Shown: piece by piece, positions 1 through 5,349 of the stretch
Layout of the letters: every line of letters starts with the position of its first letter
Position numbering within the stretch: the stretch's first letter is position 1
Assembly (NCBI GenBank): GCA_030587505.1
Contig: JAUQYY010000376.1
Span: forward strand, 1-5,349
Direction of reading: 5' to 3'
DNA from: Candidatus Sigynarchaeota archaeon
GTDB lineage: Archaea > Asgardarchaeota > Jordarchaeia > Jordarchaeales > Jordarchaeaceae
Length of the DNA stretch: 5,349 nt
Notes under the pieces: model-generated
Seen by the model: only the letters and a program-made list of their open reading frames with translations
Database searches by the model: none
What the model was told of the DNA's origin: nothing
Translations under genes and position numbers: made by a program

Positions 1-10
1 AAACACATAT

Positions 11-184
11 ATGATACAAATGAAAAGCAAAAGGGTTCAAGTCACTTTTAACGACGAACAATGGAACATCATATTAAAAATGAAAGGGGTTTTGGGAGAA
101 TCCGACGCTGATATTGTGAGAAACATAGTTTTAGCGTGGCTTGCTGAAAAGTCATTTATTTCTGAGGCGGGAAAAAAGAAGTGA
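11..184 (+). CDS. Ribbon-helix-helix (CopG/Arc-like) DNA-binding regulator
   Basis: Codes for 57 residues from the ATG at 11 (or 54 from the ATG at 20). The reading frame is open to the window edge, so an upstream start cannot be excluded. After a basic start (MKSK) comes a short beta strand, RVQVTFNDEQW, then helix 1 (WNIILKMKGVLG) and, after the turn GESDADIVRN, helix 2 (IVLAWLAEKSF). This is the standard RHH pattern of small archaeal repressors, which bind DNA as dimers through the paired beta strands. The stop is 6 nt before the methyltransferase ATG, so the two are probably cotranscribed and this protein is the likely controller of the restriction-modification module. The AACAC at 2-6 matches half-sites at the endonuclease promoter (1825-1850), which would fit autoregulation. 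The fold is fairly clear; the regulatory target is inferred. Confidence 0.72.
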   Translation: MIQMKSKRVQVTFNDEQWNIILKMKGVLGESDADIVRNIVLAWLAEKSFISEAGKKK

Positions 185-190
185 GGTATC

Positions 191-1108
191 ATGGTAGAAA
201 GTTATGCGATAGAGAAACCATTACGCATCAATTACACAAAAACATGCAACTGCCCGGACAATCATATTAACTGTTTAAACGCTAAACAATGGATTCAATA
301 TCAAGTAGCGATATGGGAGTTCTTTTATGAAAAACGAGACATACGGGATAAGAATGTTCATCCCGCGGTCTTTCCAATAGGATTGCCAAAGAGATGTATC
401 GAACTCTTTACACATCAGGGAGAGCTTGTTTTAGATCCCTTTGTTGGGTCTGGCACAACCCTTCTCGCTGCCTTTGATTTAAACCGGAATGCTGTAGGCT
501 TTGACCTTAAAAAGGAATACGTTGATCTTTCAAACAGAAGGGTCGCACAGACGAAACTGGACGTTTGGAGCGCCCATTCCAAATCCTCAACTACTCAGAT
601 CGCTATCTGGGATGACGCCCGTAATATACCTGAGTACTTTGAACCCGAAACAATATCCTTAGTTGTAACATCCCCCCCTTATGCTAACATGCTGAATAGG
701 CCAAGATTGAATAAGAGTATAAGAGGCGACCTAAGAAAAAATGAACACTTCCTCAAAGTTCAACAATATTCTAGTGACCCGAGAGATCTGGGTACAATGG
801 AACCAAAGAAATACGCACGAGCTTTAGGAGAAATCTACAAAGGGATACTTCCACTACTAAGACCGAAAGCACACTCTATCATAAACGTTACAGACATATG
901 GTGGAAGGACAATAAATACGGAAAAAGAATTCCGGTACACGTATATGTTATCGAAGAGATGGAAAAAGCAGGATACGAGTTAAGAAACATAATAATTTGG
1001 GACAGACGAAAACTGGTTAACAAAGTAGGAATCTTCGGCTGGCCGAGCAATTATATAACGCTGGGAACTACGTTCGAATACATATTGGATTTTTGGAGAC
1101 CACCCTAA
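191..1108 (+). CDS. DNA methyltransferase, N4-cytosine/N6-adenine type (PF01555-like), modification half of an R-M system
   Basis: A 305-residue AdoMet-dependent amino methyltransferase. Visible motifs: HPAVFP at 57-62 (motif X region), LDPFVGSGTT at 81-90 (motif I, AdoMet binding), GFDL at 103-106 (acidic residue of motif II) and TSPPY at 160-164 (catalytic motif IV). SPPY, rather than DPPY or NPPY, favours N4-cytosine methylation. Motif I precedes motif IV, the reverse of the common beta-class order, so this is a permuted (gamma-like X-I-IV) arrangement. The basic, motif-free stretch 165-220 after SPPY is the likely target-recognition region. The C-terminus GWPSNYI...FEYILDFWRP is typical of the family and the length is complete. 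A GTGAGGT ribosome-binding site (181-187) overlaps the upstream RHH stop and supports the start. The 3' end overlaps the converging endonuclease gene by 4 bp. The recognition sequence cannot be read from the protein. Confidence 0.92.
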   Translation: MVESYAIEKPLRINYTKTCNCPDNHINCLNAKQWIQYQVAIWEFFYEKRDIRDKNVHPAVFPIGLPKRCIELFTHQGELVLDPFVGSGTTLLAAFDLNRNAVGFDLKKEYVDLSNRRVAQTKLDVWSAHSKSSTTQIAIWDDARNIPEYFEPETISLVVTSPPYANMLNRPRLNKSIRGDLRKNEHFLKVQQYSSDPRDLGTMEPKKYARALGEIYKGILPLLRPKAHSIINVTDIWWKDNKYGKRIPVHVYVIEEMEKAGYELRNIIIWDRRKLVNKVGIFGWPSNYITLGTTFEYILDFWRPP

Positions 1109-1806
1109 GGTATTATTCCTGTCCTAGCAAAGTTCGCCATGTCACGACCGAATTGAGTGTTAGGTCTGAAACGGGTTGTTGGATAAGAAATTTTTGATAG
1201 TATATTTGGTGGGATATAACAGTATCCTTTTCGCTCAACACAAAGTTCTTCTAAAATTTTGACGGTAGACTCCGTAAATTCACTTAATTGGTTAAAGAAG
1301 CCAAAAAGGCTATCACCATCAAAAGCAAGTCCTCGAGCCGCCCTTTCCCTAAGTTTTACGTTTTTCACTTCAACTCTGTGCTTTGCCACAGGTGAATGCG
1401 AATTTGGATAATATATAAGAAAGTCCGTTCGCTCCTTTCTTCTTGTAAAGTGATAATCCTTCTTTAGACCCGCTCTTTCTAATTCTCTTTGAGCGCAAAG
1501 CTCAGCAAGATAACCGGATATTGGTTGGAAGGCTTGACTCACACGTCTTGAAACTTCCTCCATAAAATTGCTGTATTGTTTGTCTTCTACAACAACAGGT
1601 TCCAGTAGCTTCTTCTTTACTTTAGAATGGATTTCTTTTGGTAAGTTAAGGTCAGAAAGTATTTCATTTACCCTTCTTTCGTAGTATTTTGCTCTCTATC
1701 GAACCATTAAGAAAAACGTCTCATTATGTAAAGAATTTACATCGAGGTTTGGATTTTTCTCCAATACCTCATTTAATATTTCTTCTGCGGAAGGAATAAT
1801 TCCCAT
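1105..1806 (-). pseudogene. PD-(D/E)XK restriction endonuclease, full frame broken by one in-frame TAG
   Basis: From the ATG at 1806 the minus strand codes for 233 codons in one frame, interrupted only by TAG at codon 37 (1698-1696). The stop-free downstream part has its own ATG at 1563 and gives 152 residues. The catalytic core is in that part: TDFLIYYP (Asp128 in full numbering) followed by HRVEVKNVK (Glu146, Lys148), the D...ExK signature of type II restriction nucleases. A helical region precedes it (SGYLAELCAQRELERAGL) and RAARGLAFDGDSLFGFFNQ follows. The codon 1-80 region reads as normal protein on both sides of the stop (ETFFLMVR / RAKYYERRVNEIL), and a TATA box lies about 26 nt upstream of 1806, so 1806 is the original start. 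Convergence with the methyltransferase (4-bp overlap) marks it as the cognate enzyme. It may be a recent loss of function, a protein restarted at 1563, or a gene read through at UAG. The same gene also ends in TAG. Confidence 0.75.
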
Positions 1807-1824
1807 ATTGAATTAGTTATTTGC

Positions 1825-1850
1825 GTGTTTTTATAACACTTTCGTTGTGT
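1825..1850. promoter_or_regulatory. Endonuclease promoter with TATA box and palindromic half-sites (candidate RHH operator)
   Basis: On the minus strand TTATAAAAA (1836-1828) is centred 26 nt from the endonuclease ATG at 1806, the spacing expected for an archaeal TATA box and a leaderless transcript. The same AT core could drive the rightward ORF at 1881. Over it lies a perfect inverted repeat, GTGTT-TTTAT-AACAC (1825-1839), and a further GTGT half-site follows at 1847-1850. Repeated short half-sites covering a TATA box are what RHH repressors usually bind, and AACAC recurs at 2-6 just before the RHH gene. The promoter call rests on spacing; operator function is inferred. Confidence 0.5.
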
Positions 1851-1880
1851 ATTTTAGTACTGTCAACTAAGGAGCGTACA

Positions 1881-2052
1881 ATGAGAGAAGTTTTCTACGA
1901 CTCGCTCTACTTGGCGCTCAGGATGCTTGAGTACCCGGTTAGGTTGTCAGACATAAAGTCTGGCAAAATCGCTAAGAATTACCACTTACAGCGAAGAGGA
2001 ACTTGAGGGGAGACCCCCAAAAATCGAAAGATACGGGGACAATGACACCTGA
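1881..2052 (+). pseudogene. Short frameshifted ORF of unknown function (possible mobile-element remnant)
   Basis: An ATG at 1881 has a good ribosome-binding site (AAGGAG, 1869-1874, 6-nt spacer). The frame reads MREVFYDSLYLALRMLEYPV and continues to a TGA at 2004-2006 (41 residues). Near 1957-1980 coding character moves to the next frame, which reads ITTYSEEELEGRPPKIERYG and ends DNDT at a TGA (2050-2052). One lost or gained base would join the two into a roughly 56-residue protein. The last codons run into the GAGGGGAG inverted-repeat segment (2005-2069), as transposase genes often do with their element end. No family is recognised, and the pieces are too short to exclude chance. Confidence 0.35.
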
Positions 2053-2247
2053 AAAAATCGGCTCCCCTCTAATCTGTGAATTAAGATTGATACCTAATTT
2101 TTCCATATTTGAAAGCAAAATTTCTGAGTTTCCTCCGGTATCAAAAAGGATTTTTCTTCCTTTAGTTTCTACAAGTGCTGAAAATCCCCAATCAGCTTGA
2201 AGATCTTCTCTAAAAGCAGTGTTATCATAAATAATGGTAACCTTCAT
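1972..2247 (-). pseudogene. Truncated metallo-beta-lactamase-fold hydrolase (N-terminal fragment)
   Basis: From the ATG at 2247, MKVTIIYDNTAF...DWGFSALVE...KILFDTGGNSEILLSNMEKLGINL matches the start of the MBL-fold family often named dihydropterin-methyl-ribofuranosyl-aminobenzene-5'-phosphate synthase-like. In that family this N-terminal strand pair is followed at once by the metal-binding SHxHxDH motif. Here the family-like sequence stops after about residue 59 (position 2071), and the frame runs on through unrelated sequence to a TAG at 1972, giving 91 residues without any metal ligands. It must be inactive. The ATG is preceded by GGTGGTG (2257-2251) and overlaps the end of the glycosylase gene by 23 bp, so the two formed an operon. 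Truncation falls at the outer end of the GAGGGGAG inverted repeat. No C-terminal part occurs elsewhere in the window. Confidence 0.8.
2005..2069. repeat. 65-bp segment bounded by GAGGGGAG / CTCCCCTC inverted repeats
   Basis: GAGGGGAG at 2005-2012 and its exact complement CTCCCCTC at 2062-2069 bound a segment that also holds a direct repeat, AAAAATCG (2018-2025 and 2053-2060). The right end lies one base from where homology of the metallo-beta-lactamase fragment stops (2071). This suggests an element terminus or a small palindromic insertion at the junction. No target-site duplication could be identified because the other junction is not recognisable. Confidence 0.4.
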
Positions 2248-3007
2248 CTTCACCACCCTTACGCAACTTTTCATCTAGGGTTCCGTCGGGAAGCATCCAA
2301 TCCGGATGCGGTTCACCTCTCTCTTCCATCTGGTAACGAACACAACTTTCCCAGTCTCCCTTACAGTACAATTCTATCCACTTCTTATCTAGGTTTCCTC
2401 TCTCATAAAATCTCTTCATCGGACACGCCGGATACCATTTACAATCTTTGAGTAACACCCGAAGTTTCCTGTAACTCTTTATCAAATCTTGCTTAAAGTC
2501 GGGATTATAAAGAAGGGTCGCGGGATGAGGCAAAGGTAATATCTTTTTATCCGTAGCTAGAAATAGTTTGTCAAAAACTAAAGAAAACTCCGCTTTTGGA
2601 GGTAACAAGATACCATACTTTTGAAAAATGTAACGAGTGGCATAATAACCTAAGGGAACCAATATCTTCGGATTTATCAATCTAATCTCTTCATCCAGGT
2701 AATAACCGCAGGCCTCAATTTCATCCTGCTTTGGCTTTCTGTTTTTCGGAAGCATACACTTAATTAGATTCGTCATATAAATTTCATCCCTCTTAATTCC
2801 CGCTGCGCCCAGTAATTCGTCTAACACTCTCCCCGAAGGACCAACAAACATCCTTCCCTCCTTATCCTCTTTCTCTCCCGGCGCCTGAGCAATCAGCATA
2901 ATTTTGGCATTCAAATTTCCCTCACCACAGATGGCATTCACTCTGGTTTCAGACAACCGGCATCTCTTACACTCCTTTATTCTCTTATTCAATTCATCAA
3001 TTCCCAT
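2225..3007 (-). CDS. Family 4 uracil-DNA glycosylase (Fe-S type) with C-terminal Cys domain
   Basis: A 260-residue DNA repair enzyme that would excise uracil arising from cytosine deamination. Four Cys ligands of the family's 4Fe-4S cluster are present: C13 and C16 (CKRC), C84 and C100 (KC-x15-C). Active-site motif 1 reads AQAPGEKEDKEGRMFVGPSG (40-59); the usual family form is GEAPG, so Ala40 and Gln41 are variant. The second motif is HPATLLYNP (161-169). After about residue 185 comes an extra module, DCKWYPACPMKRFYERG...WIELYCKGDWESCVRYQMEE, ending GEPHPDWMLPDG. Its Cys set (C189, C195, C215, C222) suggests a second metal site; I recall this module from archaeal proteins but know no function for it. 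The start at 3007 is chosen over the ATG at 3079 because GGTGGTG (3022-3016) lies 8 nt upstream and the family begins near here. It leads an operon with the truncated MBL gene. Confidence 0.9.
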   Translation of the reverse strand: MGIDELNKRIKECKRCRLSETRVNAICGEGNLNAKIMLIAQAPGEKEDKEGRMFVGPSGRVLDELLGAAGIKRDEIYMTNLIKCMLPKNRKPKQDEIEACGYYLDEEIRLINPKILVPLGYYATRYIFQKYGILLPPKAEFSLVFDKLFLATDKKILPLPHPATLLYNPDFKQDLIKSYRKLRVLLKDCKWYPACPMKRFYERGNLDKKWIELYCKGDWESCVRYQMEERGEPHPDWMLPDGTLDEKLRKGGEDEGYHYL

Positions 3008-3015
3008 ATTCCATA

Positions 3016-3062
3016 CACCACCAAAAATTTTTACATTCCAACTAACACCCCAAGCATAAAAG
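3016..3062 (-). promoter_or_regulatory. Candidate promoter and ribosome-binding site of the glycosylase gene
   Basis: On the minus strand, CTTTTATG (around 3062-3055) could serve as a weak TATA box, placing transcription start near 3033. GGTGGTG at 3022-3016 is a clear Shine-Dalgarno sequence 8 nt before the ATG at 3007. The ribosome site is solid; the TATA assignment is tentative. Confidence 0.4.
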
Positions 3063-3065
3063 AAG

Positions 3066-3082
3066 TTTTTGCGAAGCAAAAA
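3066..3082. repeat. Perfect hairpin TTTTTGC-GAA-GCAAAAA
   Basis: A 7-bp perfect stem with a 3-nt loop lies upstream of the glycosylase gene, beyond its presumed TATA box. Only two GC pairs, so it is weak as RNA. It could be a terminator for a lost upstream gene or a repeat remnant. Confidence 0.35.
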
Positions 3083-3100
3083 TTTTGGGCGAGCGAAAAA

Positions 3101-3241
3101 TTATGTGAGGTACCCTTAGCTGTAGCAGCAGATAGAAGTCTGGTATTAGAGGATCATGTGCCCTTGGTTCTAGTGGTAGAGCATTCAACTATAACACATG
3201 CTTGTCAAGAGATGGGAGCTGAGCGGATCAGGCCTACTTAA
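3101..3241 (+). other. Possible remnant of a protein-coding gene
   Basis: The plus frame ending at TAA 3239-3241 reads CEVPLAVAADRSLVLEDHVP, then LVLVVEHSTITHACQEMGAE and RIRPT. This is protein-like in composition and more so than its surroundings. No ATG or TTG precedes it in frame; the only standard start is GTG at 3152, without a ribosome site. The frame stays open upstream into the antisense of the glycosylase gene, which weakens the case. No family is recognised. It may be the 3' end of a decayed gene or chance. Confidence 0.2.
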
Positions 3242-3269
3242 AATGTTTTCACGGTAACGCCTAATCCGC
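3223..3269. repeat. Imperfect 11-bp inverted repeat
   Basis: GCGGATCAGGC (3223-3233) pairs with GCCTAATCCGC (3259-3269) at 10 of 11 positions, around a 25-nt loop that itself contains AAAATGTTTT. It sits between the glycosylase side and the long rightward gene, just where the possible ORF remnant ends. It could be a transcription terminator, a structured leader or an element end. Between this repeat and 3366 no other gene is visible. Confidence 0.4.
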
Positions 3270-3302
3270 CTACCATAATCGTAAACATCCATAGCAAATC
3301 CA

Positions 3303-3318
3303 AAAATAAATTTAAGTT
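3303..3318 (+). promoter_or_regulatory. TATA-like element upstream of the long rightward gene
   Basis: AAAATAAATTTAAG is the most TATA-like run ahead of the long reading frame, putting a transcription start near 3335-3340. The only nearby ATG (3335) opens a 5-codon frame, MLNRF then TAA, in a different phase from the long gene. Tentative, because the long gene's own start is unresolved. Confidence 0.25.
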
Positions 3319-3480
3319 TCAACTCCTCATAGGTATGCTAAATCGTTTCTAAACCTGCTAAGATAAAACATAAACTACCTACTACCAGAAAGCACACGTA
3401 TAACAGCGCCAAACAGAGTTTGGTCCATACCCTTCCGAAGAATCAAAGGCTATTTTCTGGACTCCCTCTGCAACAATTTA

Positions 3481-5349
3481 ATGCTCTGGTTCGGAGTAAA
3501 CCCCGCACTACAGAGAAAAACCCAGCAAGAATGGGAACGCAGTACCAGGCCCACCATCATACAAATAAACACCATAGCGAAACTGTTGAACGGTATGGGA
3601 TTAACCCACAAACCATTCAGTTTCGACGAGGTCAAAAACATAATCGGACAAACATTCGTAGAACAATCTTTCGAAGCCTACCTAGAATACGGAAGACGCA
3701 TCAACCATCAGGGTCAGATGGTGGGGAGCGACAGATACGCCCTAGAAATGCTCCTGAAAAGCGGGGTGGCTATGGTCGACCCCAGCGGCGGCGACAACCG
3801 AACAAAACCCACCCTCACACACTTCGGAGCAGACGCGGTAACATTCGCACAGGACACACACCCCGCAAGCAGTCTGCCGAGAGGCAACATACCCCTATTC
3901 AAAGTCCACACCGACAAGTTCAAAGACAAGAACGGAAACCCACTCCTGCCCGAATACATAAAGCCCGACAAGAACGGTTACGTTTTCTGCGGGGGCGACG
4001 TCGCCGCCAGCGAGGAAAAAGGAAAAGCAGTAATATTCGTACCCATATTCAAAAACGAAGGCCCCATAAGCCACGAAAACAACCCCAACGATTTAATAAT
4101 CAGAAGAACGGACATCGAAACCAGCGTACCCATCGAATCAAAAATGGAAAAATTCTGGGCCAGCATAGACAAGTACGCAGTCTTCACCTACCAGAACGGA
4201 GAGTACACCCCACTCCTAAAGCCACAAGAATCCACAAACATCTACCCAGAATCAGAGTACACACCAATCGACTACAACGAAACACTCCACCTACTAGGCA
4301 TCCTACAGAACCTGTGCACCATAATCTCAACACAAAGCAGCACCGGAGAAACAGAAACAAACATAAAAACCCTGACCCCCGCCCACCTCTTCTCCGAACT
4401 AAAAGGACTACTCGTCGACAACCCAAAAAAAGCCCTAAAACTCTTCAAATCATTCGAAGGAGACAAACTACTAGCAGAACTACGAAAAATCAAACCAATA
4501 ACACCATACACCAACAAGGCTCAAACAGGATGGTTCGCAACACTAACCTCGGAAAGAGATTTTGTTAATTTTTATAAAATCTATCCCGAATGTAGAGAGG
4601 ATGTTAGATCGATGAAATGGTTGAAATCGCCTGCGAGTCAGCAATTTCCAACTCAAGTAGACTTGTTTATCATTTTACTTTCATACACAGGGGCTCAAAG
4701 AGCCAAAGGCAATTTACACGTTTATCTCCCGGTAAGAGCGGAACCAGTGGCACCCAACCTTTTCGAATACAGAATCGGCAGCGCCACTTTCAACACCTAT
4801 GGCACGGACCTGGAATTACTGGACAAGATAGGAGTACCCATAGACACGAAAAAGAAAACCTTCCAAGAGGGAAAGCGGGGCTACTACAGGCCCGATAAGA
4901 AGTTCACCGAACTCAACCCCAGCGAAATACCACGAGTGCGAGGAATAAAGCTTCACCCCACCGTCGAACCAGCCGACATCAGAGAGGCTTTCAGCGGAAG
5001 AGTCAAGGGCGTACCAAGCGAGAAGAAAAACCCAAAAATCCACGACACCCTGCTAAAATTCACCCACACAAAAATACCAAAAACCTACGTGAGAAAGGGT
5101 AAAACGATAAACGCTTATTACTGGTCAGGATGGTACTCACTCGCCGAATGGATCACACCTGAGGAATTCAAAGAGGATATCAGAAGAATCCCCCAAACGA
5201 AGCCAAGAGAATTACTGAGATATATGGACACACTTATTACACTGTGGGGAAGCCTCCGAAGCGCACTAATCCTCCAGCTTCAAAACGCCCTCAACAACGA
5301 ACACTTCACCCGCGTGGACGACTACCTCACACTCTGGCTACACCAACGA
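3481..5349 (+). CDS. Large uncharacterised protein, 3' end beyond the window (partial)
   Basis: A stop-free frame runs from 3367 to the window end; from the first ATG (3481) it gives at least 623 residues starting MLWFGVNPALQRKTQQEW. The sequence is complex, globular-looking and rich in Trp, Tyr and charged residues: for example EQSFEAYLEYGRRI, KPDKNGYVFCGGDVAASEEK and, near the end, NAYYWSGWYSLAEWITPEEF. No signal peptide, clear membrane segment or catalytic motif is seen, and I do not recognise the family. Upstream codons 3367-3480 (LLPESTRITAPNRVWSIPF, then RRIKGYFLDSLCNNL) also look coding but contain no ATG, GTG or TTG, and 3481 lacks a ribosome site. The gene may therefore use an odd start, be 5' truncated, or carry a frameshift near 3364. 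Codons almost never end in T, except in a patch at about 4558-4740. No neighbour explains it; it is oriented away from the glycosylase operon. Confidence 0.8.
   Translation, partial: MLWFGVNPALQRKTQQEWERSTRPTIIQINTIAKLLNGMGLTHKPFSFDEVKNIIGQTFVEQSFEAYLEYGRRINHQGQMVGSDRYALEMLLKSGVAMVDPSGGDNRTKPTLTHFGADAVTFAQDTHPASSLPRGNIPLFKVHTDKFKDKNGNPLLPEYIKPDKNGYVFCGGDVAASEEKGKAVIFVPIFKNEGPISHENNPNDLIIRRTDIETSVPIESKMEKFWASIDKYAVFTYQNGEYTPLLKPQESTNIYPESEYTPIDYNETLHLLGILQNLCTIISTQSSTGETETNIKTLTPAHLFSELKGLLVDNPKKALKLFKSFEGDKLLAELRKIKPITPYTNKAQTGWFATLTSERDFVNFYKIYPECREDVRSMKWLKSPASQQFPTQVDLFIILLSYTGAQRAKGNLHVYLPVRAEPVAPNLFEYRIGSATFNTYGTDLELLDKIGVPIDTKKKTFQEGKRGYYRPDKKFTELNPSEIPRVRGIKLHPTVEPADIREAFSGRVKGVPSEKKNPKIHDTLLKFTHTKIPKTYVRKGKTINAYYWSGWYSLAEWITPEEFKEDIRRIPQTKPRELLRYMDTLITLWGSLRSALILQLQNALNNEHFTRVDDYLTLWLHQR

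Noticed and set aside
2003..2451. Plus-strand ORFs over the MBL fragment and the glycosylase 3' end.
   Set aside because: Antisense to recognisable protein families, without ribosome sites.
3008..3079. Upstream ATG at 3079 as glycosylase start.
   Set aside because: The extra 24 residues do not fit the family N-terminus, and GGTGGTG lies correctly before the ATG at 3007.
3154..3201. tRNA-like 5' half: CTTGGTTCTAGTGGTAGAGC resembles an acceptor end plus D-arm.
   Set aside because: No matching anticodon stem, no T-arm (GGTTCRANTCC) and no complementary acceptor 3' strand within the next 250 bases; the D-loop region is one base off consensus, and the stretch also reads as protein.
3714..4517. 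Several minus-strand ORFs of 69-85 codons opposite the long gene.
   Set aside because: Antisense frames with Ser/Leu/Val-rich biased composition, no ribosome sites, explained by the codon bias of the sense gene.
3420..4568. 382-codon plus-strand ORF starting TTG, rich in Arg, His, Thr, Pro, Gln and Asn.
   Set aside because: Low-complexity shadow of the long gene in the next frame; it exists because T-poor sequence lacks stops, and it ends just as the T-rich patch begins.
1..5349. CRISPR array or tandem repeats.
   Set aside because: No regularly spaced direct repeats were found by eye anywhere in the window.

Overview
The window looks archaeal, probably euryarchaeal. The evidence is a family 4 (Fe-S) uracil-DNA glycosylase with a C-terminal Cys domain, GGTG-type ribosome binding sites (GGTGGTG before two genes), a ribbon-helix-helix regulator of archaeal type, and a TATA box about 26 nt upstream of a start codon (a leaderless-mRNA layout). 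The lineage cannot be fixed from this sequence alone.

Left part (1-2070): a restriction-modification island. A small ribbon-helix-helix (RHH) protein (11-184) lies 6 nt upstream of a solitary-type N4-cytosine/N6-adenine DNA methyltransferase with permuted motif order (191-1108). Converging on it, with a 4-bp overlap, is a PD-(D/E)XK restriction endonuclease gene on the minus strand (1806-1105). Its frame is intact over 233 codons except for one amber TAG at codon 37, so it is either a fresh nonsense mutation or a gene read through at UAG. The endonuclease promoter (about 1825-1850) carries GTGTT/AACAC half-sites around the TATA box, a plausible RHH operator. A short, apparently frameshifted ORF (1881-2052) leaves the same region rightward and ends inside a segment bounded by GAGGGGAG inverted repeats (2005-2069).

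Middle part (2071-3007): a chromosomal-looking minus-strand operon of uracil-DNA glycosylase followed, with a 23-bp overlap, by a metallo-beta-lactamase-fold protein. The second gene is cut off after about 59 residues, one or two bases from the outer end of the inverted repeat. Position 2070/2071 is therefore a recombination or insertion junction between old operon and island.

The stretch 3008-3366 holds no convincing gene: a UDG promoter candidate, a perfect 7-bp hairpin, a possible ORF remnant, an imperfect 11-bp inverted repeat and an AT-rich TATA-like element.

Right part (3367-5349, running off the end): one very long plus-strand reading frame with no stop for more than 620 codons, from an unrecognised protein family. 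It has extreme codon usage (1 of 160 codons in 4021-4500 ends in T), unlike the rest of the window. A sharply bounded T-rich patch (about 4558-4740) sits inside the same frame. This T depletion also creates long spurious ORFs in other frames. The gene lacks an obvious start: coding-like sequence extends upstream of the first ATG (3481) to a stop at 3364. It is probably foreign or mosaic, and is the least explained thing in the window.
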